From an uncultured Verrucomicrobiota bacterium (GTDB lineage: Bacteria > Verrucomicrobiota > Verrucomicrobiia > Verrucomicrobiales > Verrucomicrobiaceae): DNA of 64,000 nucleotides. A program made the position numbers and the translations under genes. The stretch covers positions 50,195-114,194 of the forward strand of contig CAINGK010000070.1 in the NCBI GenBank assembly GCA_903848465.1, read 5' to 3'. Numbering within the stretch: position 1 is the stretch's first letter; every line of letters begins with the position of its first letter. Of this stretch, positions 57,969 through 64,000 are shown piece after piece. The notes under the pieces were generated by a model. The model was not told the DNA's origin. It saw only the letters and a list, made by a program, of their open reading frames with translations, and searched no databases.

Positions 57969-59138
57969 TTAAAGATTCTCACAGACGCGATTGAAAAGGG
58001 TGGTCATGACGGAAACGGCCTGCCGGGCGACCTCGTCCCATTGGTTTTGTGGCGCGCTTAAGCCGCGCCGCACAGTGAGTTTAATCGAACGCGTTTTGCC
58101 GTTCTTCGCGCCATTGCCCACGATGCCGTCGCCAAAGTCATCATTCGCAACCCCGAGGAAAACGAGCAAGACATCGTAACGGGCAATATGCTGAGCTGGG
58201 ATGAAGACCTCAGCGTGGATGCTCTCTTTCTGGAAGGCATATTGCCAAATCACGCCATCAATCAGACAGCAATGCACACGGACCGGGGGGGCGTTGCTAA
58301 TGTGGGGATTCGCGCCGGGCAACTCGCATCCTGCACGGTAGGCAGCGGCGTGAGTTCTTGCGACGCGTGCTGGAAGACTGTCATCTCCAACCGGAGCTGG
58401 CGCTGGCGCTTTGGGTTGCTTTGTTTTCTTTGCCCCAGCTTTGCCATAGATGGATCGAAGGTATTTACGCCATGCTCCGCCACGGACATCGAACATTGCT
58501 TGCTCAGTCACTTCACCGGTCCAAATCGGCGGTGGCGTGCGGCTGCTGCCAAGTGTTTCGGCAGCAGTACAAAACCATGCGTAATCAGCAGGCGCGGTAT
58601 CAGGGTCGGGATAGCCACTGGTGGTGAGAACCACCTGGCATGGATCAAACAGCAGTTTGGCACTTTTGGCCGTGAACTGATCAAGAATGTAAGCGTCGGC
58701 ATTTTTGCGGAGGAAAAAGAGGAGCTTAGTGTAGAACGAAATGCCGAGCCCTGCGATGTTCTGGGCCGCCTGCTTCATCGCTTCAAAATCATCTTGGCGG
58801 CTTGCCTTGCTGGTGCGGAGTTGCGTGAGGATGGGGATGAGCGCGGAGCGGGATGCTTTGCTCAGGCTCAAACGATAGTTGCGGGAATCGACACCGCGCC
58901 CGCCCCAAGCCATGACGGCGGAGTAAGCGATCAGGACATCCACTTTGGGATCTCGGCACAGCTTGCGGAGCTGGAGTCGTGTGAGTTGACCGGTTGGATG
59001 GGCTACTGGCCAAGCGAGCGTGAGTGAGCAAAGAGTGTTGAGTTTGGCCAAGTAAACATGCGGAGGATCACCCACCGCTGGCTGAGCGGGTGGATTGGGG
59101 AAACAATCCCAAAATTTGTCGATGTGGGCTTGGGCCAT
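57969..59138 (-). CDS. OGG-fold (8-oxoguanine DNA glycosylase-like) protein
   Basis: A 389-residue protein. The segment QAAQNIAGLGISFYTKLLFF followed by AYILDQFTAKSAKLLF resembles the helix-hairpin-helix and following aspartate region of OGG-fold DNA glycosylases found in defence contexts. The C-terminal third (VRVHCCLIDGVIWQYAFQ, then VFIPAQHIARYDVLLVFLG) is a separate unknown domain. Assignment is by pattern only. It lies between two small unknown genes and the DUF1156 methylase in the same operon. A glycosylase could recognise modified phage bases or remove bases as damage; that is inference. Confidence 0.55.
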   Translation of the reverse strand: MAQAHIDKFWDCFPNPPAQPAVGDPPHVYLAKLNTLCSLTLAWPVAHPTGQLTRLQLRKLCRDPKVDVLIAYSAVMAWGGRGVDSRNYRLSLSKASRSALIPILTQLRTSKASRQDDFEAMKQAAQNIAGLGISFYTKLLFFLRKNADAYILDQFTAKSAKLLFDPCQVVLTTSGYPDPDTAPADYAWFCTAAETLGSSRTPPPIWTGEVTEQAMFDVRGGAWRKYLRSIYGKAGAKKTKQPKAPAPAPVGDDSLPARVARTHAAAYRAGCELPGANPHISNAPPVRVHCCLIDGVIWQYAFQKESIHAEVFIPAQHIARYDVLLVFLGVANDDFGDGIVGNGAKNGKTRSIKLTVRRGLSAPQNQWDEVARQAVSVMTTLFNRVCENL

Positions 59139-59146
59139 TGGCTAAA

Positions 59147-59653
59147 TTACGATTGCTCCTCTTTCATGCTGTTGAGCCGCTGGACGATTTGGTCTTGCAG
59201 GGCAGTCAGCAGTGCCTCGTCGCATTCCTGAATCCAAGAGTCCAAGTGCGTTTCAATGACAGTTTCGGGTTCGTCCGGTTCGACGGGCGGTATGGCCTGA
59301 ACCAAGCCGTAGCGGAAGCTGAATGCGGTGCGTTCTGGGTCGAACGAGTGGGGCTTTGGGCACTGGTCGAAAAGTTGGGTGATCTGTGCGTCCGAGAGGC
59401 CGGAGCGAACCACGTCGCGCACAAAATGGAGTTCCACAATCTTCGGGTCATCAGGCTCGTTCAATTCCATGGGGACGAACGCGAAGGAAATCCAACGCTG
59501 CGAGTGCCAGCGATTGAGTTCGTCCGGGCTCACTTGTGCCTGGGCCAACGCAGATTCCAGCGACATCTTGAAAAGGCACTCCTGAACATTGTCGGAAGGC
59601 CATGGGGGCGTGAACCATGCCGGTAACTCAGGATGGCTGGGTTTGGGGTTCAT
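59147..59653 (-). CDS. Unknown protein of the defence operon (168 aa)
   Basis: I prefer ATG 59653 as start, because it overlaps the stop of the upstream gene by four bases. The protein is acidic and helical, with PAWFTPPWPSDNVQECLFKM, HSQRWISFAFVPMELNEPDD, then FVRDVVRSGLSDAQITQLFD and a long C-terminal helix DQIVQRLNSMKEEQS. No known domain was recognised. Its fixed place between helicase and glycosylase-like gene suggests a structural or regulatory subunit. Confidence 0.55.
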   Translation of the reverse strand: MNPKPSHPELPAWFTPPWPSDNVQECLFKMSLESALAQAQVSPDELNRWHSQRWISFAFVPMELNEPDDPKIVELHFVRDVVRSGLSDAQITQLFDQCPKPHSFDPERTAFSFRYGLVQAIPPVEPDEPETVIETHLDSWIQECDEALLTALQDQIVQRLNSMKEEQS

Positions 59654-59997
59654 TGATTCGGCAGTCGAGGGTGTTCGATGAAAGCTGCTAACACCAACCC
59701 CTTGGGAGACAAAAGTCTCGTGGTGCTGGTGGTGTCTGGCCAAATGAGGCGATCTATTCGACAGCCGGGGGGAATGAGCTTGTCACTCCATTCCTGCCAG
59801 CGTTCAAGGTGCTCTGACTTAATAATCGTTTCGTTAAGAACATGATGGAATGGTGCAGAATTAGGCATGACTGACCACCGATGGCGGTAGGCTGACGGCT
59901 CCGCGGATTTGAGCAGCGCATTGGGAGACCAGCCCAACGACGCGGCCACGCGGCGAAAAGCCCTGCCGAGTTCTTCGTCGGATTGAGGAGAGTTCAT
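59650..59997 (-). CDS. Unknown protein of the defence operon (115 aa)
   Basis: A small protein with [20 protein letters not shown] and [20 protein letters not shown], ending in [20 protein letters not shown]. No domain recognised. Overlaps at both ends (ATGA with the helicase stop and with the next start) show it is part of one translationally coupled string. Confidence 0.55.
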   Translation of the reverse strand: MNSPQSDEELGRAFRRVAASLGWSPNALLKSAEPSAYRHRWSVMPNSAPFHHVLNETIIKSEHLERWQEWSDKLIPPGCRIDRLIWPDTTSTTRLLSPKGLVLAAFIEHPRLPNQ

Positions 59998-62900
59998 GGC
60001 GTTTTTATAGCGCGTTCGAGCAACGCTTTGAGGTCGAAGTTAATGGAAGAGACACCCCATCCGGGTTCTTCCTTGAATGGATGGGAGACATAATGTGGTC
60101 CGTCCACGCTGTCGTCTTCGCCAACGAGCACGATGGCGAGGTGGTATTTGACTCCCTGGTTCCAACTCTCGAAGATTTCGTTCTTGGTCACGGTCACGGT
60201 GGTCGCTCCTTGGATGCGGCCTTTGACCTCAATGTGCCGAGAGTCGGGAATCTTGCCGTCCACGGCAGGCGCGTAGGAGGTGATGTCCCAGCCGCATTTC
60301 TGGGCGGAGACATCCACCACGCGGCAGCCACGGGCTTCCTCGACGGCACGGACGGCATCCATGGCGATCCTTTCGATGCGAGCGCGGGCGGCGGGGTCGG
60401 CGGAGAAGGTGGCTGTAGCGGGATCGGAAACTGGTTCGCCGTGCATTTTTCGAAGCAGACCTATAGGAACGACGAGAGCACCGCCGAGCACGACGGGTGT
60501 GCCGTTGGTGACATGACGCATGGATTGCAGCTCTTTCTTCCGGTTTTCGAGACGCCCGTTGAGATCATTAATGGTGCGCTGGATGTTGTCGAGGTTTAGG
60601 CGCACATCTTTCCCGGCTTCTTGATCGTCCTTGAGTCGCAACCAACGGTCAGACCAGTAGGTGATCTCTTTCGTCAGCCTTTCGTGAACGGCGGTGAGAG
60701 TCTTGTCCACGTGGGCGATACGCCGCCCTGCGATCTCGTTAAAATGAGCAGGGACAAGTGTACCGGCAGCGAGTGCCAAGGCGCGCTGCTCTTGATCGGC
60801 ACGAATCCAGTCGGACTGAAGTAAGTCAGCTAGTAAAGGACGGTCGGCAGCGTCGAGTGGCAGGTAGTCCAGATGAGGTGCCCAACCGGCAAAGCTGGCT
60901 TTTCCTTCGGGTGTGACATGGACGAACTGGAGCCGCTTCGACAGAACTGTATTGTCGCCTGACTTGATCTCGTGCGTGATAAGAAACAGCAGAGATGCGT
61001 CGGAGCCATCGTCGGCGGGGTCCACGAGGATAGCTCCTTGGCGAAGAAGATTGCTGTGCTGCTCCAGCACGATGTCGCTGACGGCGAGCATGAGGGGATG
61101 ACCTGGGTGGATCATCTGGGCGAAGGGGATATTCGGTCGATCATGCGGCTGGACGGCCTCCTTGGTGAAGCAGATGCGCTCGTAGCGCTTCACAACAGGC
61201 CGGAGTTCCCGACGGTTACGCCCGCTGATCTGCCGGTCGCGCTCACGGATGAGGGAGGGAACGTGAGTGATCTCAAAACGACCCAGCTCACGCGGATACA
61301 TGGCTCCCCCGAGACCCTCAAAGGCTTTGGCAAAGAAGGAACGCACAAAGAACGGCTGGAGGCGGCGGGCTTCGGCGATCTCCATCTGCTCCTTCACAGC
61401 AAAGAGACGCTCGGGGCTCATGGTCTCCTGAGCTAGGGCATTGCGGTCGAGCAGGTTCTTAATGTGGGTGACGTCGAGTGCGTTGTCGATGCTCTGAAGA
61501 CGATGGGCTTGGCGTTCAGGTTGGTCGTTGTAGCGGATGGCATCCAGCAGGAGATCCTTGAGACTACGCTCCTCAAAGACTTCACCGAGAATATCGAAGA
61601 CGCGTCCATTGAACGCTTCGTTGATCGTCTCCAACTTGGTGAGCAGACGGTGATACACCTCGCCCTCGCGAGTCTCCTTGGCGACGAGATTCCAAAGATG
61701 GCAAACCTGCTGCTGACCGATACGGTGGATACGCCCGAAGCGCTGTTCGAGGCGGTTTGGGTTCCAGGGCAGGTCATAGTTGACCATGAGATTGGCATTC
61801 TGGAGGTTCACGCCTTCGCCCGCTGCATCCGTAGCGAGCAACACGCGAACTTCAGGATCGGAACGGAATAGTTCCTGGCGCTTGCGACGCTCGTCACGAT
61901 GCACACTTCCATGGATGGTAGTGATGGCCTCCGGTGTGCCAAGGACGCCGCCGATTCGCTTCTCTAAATAGTTTAGAGTGTCCTTGTGCTCGGTGAAGAC
62001 AATCATTTTGCGCTGACGTCCGTCGGCATCGCGCATCTGCGGGTTGTTTTGAAGAATCTTCGAGAGTTCGTCCCACTTGCGATCCGTTCCTGAGTCCACG
62101 ACGCCACGAGCCTGGATGACGAGATCTCCGAGGATGATGATTTCAGCTTCGAGTTCGGCAATGGTCTCGGCAGCAGTTGCGGTATCCGTGAGCTTTTCCT
62201 CCAGCTCTTCCTGCTCCTCAGCAGTGAGGTCGTCATCGTCCTCGGGGGCCGTTTCGTCTGGCTGTTTAGTGAACTGCTGGCCACGGGAAAGGAGCTTTTC
62301 TTCGCGGAGACGATTTTCTAGGCGCTCCTTACGTCGCTTGAGCGACTGGAAAATGGCTTCGGGACTGGAAGCGAGACGGCGCTGAAGGGCCGTGAGAGCG
62401 AAGCCCACTGACCCCTTGCGCGCCCCTTTGAGTGCATCAGCCTTGCCCATCTCCGTCTTCACGTAGTTGGTAACGGCCTCGTAGAGCGCTGATTCAAGGT
62501 CGGAGAGTTTATAGTTGGCGGTATAGGCCTTGCGTTCGGGAAATAGCCGTGTGCCGTCGAATCGTACCATCTCTTCTTTGATCATGCGGCGCATGAGGTC
62601 GCTGGCATCTACCTTGTGAGCCCCGTCAGCTTCCCTGAACTTGCCGTAGAAGCGGTCGGAATCGAGTAGCGAGAGGAAGAGCTGGAAGTCTTCCCCCTTG
62701 CCGTTGTGTGGCGTAGCTGACATCAACAGGAGATGCCTGGTGCGAGCACCAAGTTTTTCGGCCAACTGGAAGCGCCCTGTCTTCTTCAACTCGCTACCGA
62801 AGAAATGAGCGCCCAGCTTGTGAGCTTCGTCGAAAATGACCAAGTCCCATGAGGTTGAGAGCAGCTTCTCTTGCAGCACTTCGTTCCGGGCCATCTGGTC

Positions 62901-63527
62901 TAGGCGCACAATGAGATGGTCGAGATCCTCGAAGGGATTGCCGGTCGGCGTGGCTGCCTCAAGCGAGGCGGAGAAGACATTGAATTGGAGCCCAAACTTC
63001 TCGAACAATTCATCCCGCCACTGCTCAACCAAGCTGCCGGGAGCCACGACGAGGATGCGGCGGGAATCTGCCCGCATGATGAGTTCCCGAATATAGAGCC
63101 CCGCCATGATGGTCTTGCCCGCGCCCGGATCATCCGCAAGCACGAAACGCAGCGGCTGGCGCGGTAACATTGATTCGTAAACGGCGGTAATCTGATGCGG
63201 CAGCGGCTCCACGTTGGACGTGTGAACAGCCATCATGGGGTCGAACAGGAACGCGAGGTCGATGCGCTTGGCCTCCACCGCGAGTTTGAAGGCATCGCCA
63301 TCGCCATCAAAGGACCAAGGGCGCTCCGTCGTCGCGATTGCGATGCTGCCGATGTCAGCGCCCGTGACGAGCCGCTCACGAATCATTCCATCCGGCAGCT
63401 TATAAATGACCTGCACCGCGCCGATGCCGATGGGCACGGCGGCGATCACGGACACGATCATCCCAGGCTCAAGCCCTGTGAGTGAGAGACCTGGTTGGAT
63501 GTCTGAAGGGGAAGTCATGGTGGTCAA
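59994..63527 (-). CDS. SNF2/DEAD-like helicase with C-terminal DUF3883
   Basis: A 1177-residue helicase. Motif I is [19 protein letters not shown], motif [16 protein letters not shown], motif [19 protein letters not shown], and the second RecA fold has [20 protein letters not shown] and RIGQQ (motif VI). The middle has charged coiled-coil parts (for example around [14 protein letters not shown]). The C-terminal DUF3883 domain shows [11 protein letters not shown] and [15 protein letters not shown], which has the D...ExK spacing of a PD-(D/E)XK-like fold. It is the first gene of the eight-gene operon. Confidence 0.88.
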   Translation of the reverse strand: MTTMTSPSDIQPGLSLTGLEPGMIVSVIAAVPIGIGAVQVIYKLPDGMIRERLVTGADIGSIAIATTERPWSFDGDGDAFKLAVEAKRIDLAFLFDPMMAVHTSNVEPLPHQITAVYESMLPRQPLRFVLADDPGAGKTIMAGLYIRELIMRADSRRILVVAPGSLVEQWRDELFEKFGLQFNVFSASLEAATPTGNPFEDLDHLIVRLDQMARNEVLQEKLLSTSWDLVIFDEAHKLGAHFFGSELKKTGRFQLAEKLGARTRHLLLMSATPHNGKGEDFQLFLSLLDSDRFYGKFREADGAHKVDASDLMRRMIKEEMVRFDGTRLFPERKAYTANYKLSDLESALYEAVTNYVKTEMGKADALKGARKGSVGFALTALQRRLASSPEAIFQSLKRRKERLENRLREEKLLSRGQQFTKQPDETAPEDDDDLTAEEQEELEEKLTDTATAAETIAELEAEIIILGDLVIQARGVVDSGTDRKWDELSKILQNNPQMRDADGRQRKMIVFTEHKDTLNYLEKRIGGVLGTPEAITTIHGSVHRDERRKRQELFRSDPEVRVLLATDAAGEGVNLQNANLMVNYDLPWNPNRLEQRFGRIHRIGQQQVCHLWNLVAKETREGEVYHRLLTKLETINEAFNGRVFDILGEVFEERSLKDLLLDAIRYNDQPERQAHRLQSIDNALDVTHIKNLLDRNALAQETMSPERLFAVKEQMEIAEARRLQPFFVRSFFAKAFEGLGGAMYPRELGRFEITHVPSLIRERDRQISGRNRRELRPVVKRYERICFTKEAVQPHDRPNIPFAQMIHPGHPLMLAVSDIVLEQHSNLLRQGAILVDPADDGSDASLLFLITHEIKSGDNTVLSKRLQFVHVTPEGKASFAGWAPHLDYLPLDAADRPLLADLLQSDWIRADQEQRALALAAGTLVPAHFNEIAGRRIAHVDKTLTAVHERLTKEITYWSDRWLRLKDDQEAGKDVRLNLDNIQRTINDLNGRLENRKKELQSMRHVTNGTPVVLGGALVVPIGLLRKMHGEPVSDPATATFSADPAARARIERIAMDAVRAVEEARGCRVVDVSAQKCGWDITSYAPAVDGKIPDSRHIEVKGRIQGATTVTVTKNEIFESWNQGVKYHLAIVLVGEDDSVDGPHYVSHPFKEEPGWGVSSINFDLKALLERAIKTP

Positions 63528-64000
63528 AGCAACGAATCGGGGGCAAATCGCTGTTTTTGCACGTCCATTCGGCGTTTTTCAATGAAAGCCGGGGATGAAT
63601 CCGAAGGCAAGGGTTTGCTCTGATTTGAGGCCGAAAGGCCGAGATTTCAGTGCCTGTGGGTAGTCATTCACCTGAGCGCGGCTGCTGAAGGAGTGCAGCA
63701 AGAGCCTCGTGGAAAGGCGGGGAGGCATCTGGACGGTATTTTAACCCGCGCCCGTAAATCCAGCGCGGCTGTGGATGAGGGAGCAAGAGCCTCGTGGAGA
63801 GACGGCGGGAGGCATCTGCGAATCTCCTCCAACAGTGGCGCTGTCCATGGCGGGCGGAGGGTAAGCGGCACAGCAAGTGCCTATTGAGACCGGTTGCATC
63901 ATCGACCTCGTGGCAGACCAGCTACGGCAATGAACACGATATCGACTCACTCGAAGACAGCGCGCGGAGGGCAGGTGCATACACCGCGGCAACGGCGTGA
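63528..64000. other. No convincing gene; tandem direct repeat
   Basis: The stretch upstream of the helicase holds several short frames, none convincing. Two copies of a unit of about 85 bases, beginning GCGCGGCTG at 63676 and at 63761, share AGCAAGAGCCTCGTGGA and GGGAGGCATCTG. The promoter of the helicase operon should lie near 63530-63660. Confidence 0.5.

Noticed and set aside
35512..64000. CRISPR array
   Set aside because: No regularly spaced short repeats were found; the repeats near 63,700 have only two copies of about 85 bases. No cas genes are present.

Overview
The window looks like chromosome from a Verrucomicrobiota bacterium, probably close to Verrucomicrobiaceae/Prosthecobacter. 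This rests on gene content: secreted FGE-type sulfatases, a GMC oxidoreductase with a Tat-exported gluconate-dehydrogenase-subunit-3 partner, a small four-helix-bundle gene between gyrB and gyrA, and a single F-type ATP synthase operon. No rRNA or marker phylogeny is available here, so the assignment is inference.

Positions 1-35,400 are core chromosome. In order: the tail of a redoxin gene; a sulfatase; gyrA, four-helix-bundle gene and gyrB (minus strand); GMC oxidoreductase plus its small partner; queD; a second sulfatase; atpB-E-F-H-A-G-D-C (plus strand) closed by a strong terminator; a lipoprotein; a pair of SPFH membrane proteins; carboxynorspermidine synthase; a SpoIIE-type phosphatase; a MYG1 protein; a DUF4404 protein; rplI; a Gfo/Idh/MocA oxidoreductase; a glycine-rich lipoprotein; three acyltransferase-like genes (two of them tandem paralogues); an MDR alcohol dehydrogenase; and a sterol-desaturase-type hydroxylase.

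A tRNA-Arg(CCG) at 35,437-35,511 marks an abrupt change. Everything after it looks like an accessory island whose far end is outside the window. 35.6-38.2 kb holds an ImmA-like peptidase, an XRE repressor and an unknown membrane protein. 38.3-46.5 kb holds a WYL regulator, a DUF2779 nuclease, a PD-(D/E)XK endonuclease-like protein, a frameshifted gene, a ParA-like ATPase with an altered Walker A, and several unknown genes. The palindrome GTGCCAnGATCTGGCAC, or a relative of it, recurs at four gene starts here, including just upstream of the WYL gene, which suggests one regulon. 46.5-48.8 kb holds a phosphoesterase and a left-truncated IS21-type element (istB only) whose right end cuts a tyrosine recombinase remnant. 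48.8-51.06 kb holds small minus-strand genes preceded by GCCGAAC/GTTCGGC boxes with imperfect hairpins, resembling integron cassettes without an integrase.

51.07-63.53 kb is one tightly packed eight-gene minus-strand operon: SNF2/DEAD-like helicase with DUF3883, two small unknown proteins, an OGG-fold glycosylase-like protein, a DUF1156 DNA methyltransferase (broken by one frameshift), a two-TM protein, a DUF499 ATPase and a small HEPN-like protein. Helicase, methylase, ATPase, glycosylase-like and HEPN-like genes together strongly suggest a phage-defence system of the broad DISARM-related kind. The glycosylase-like and HEPN-like parts are the least familiar. Three suspected single-base frameshifts fall in short A or T runs in the island, so they may be real decay or sequence errors.
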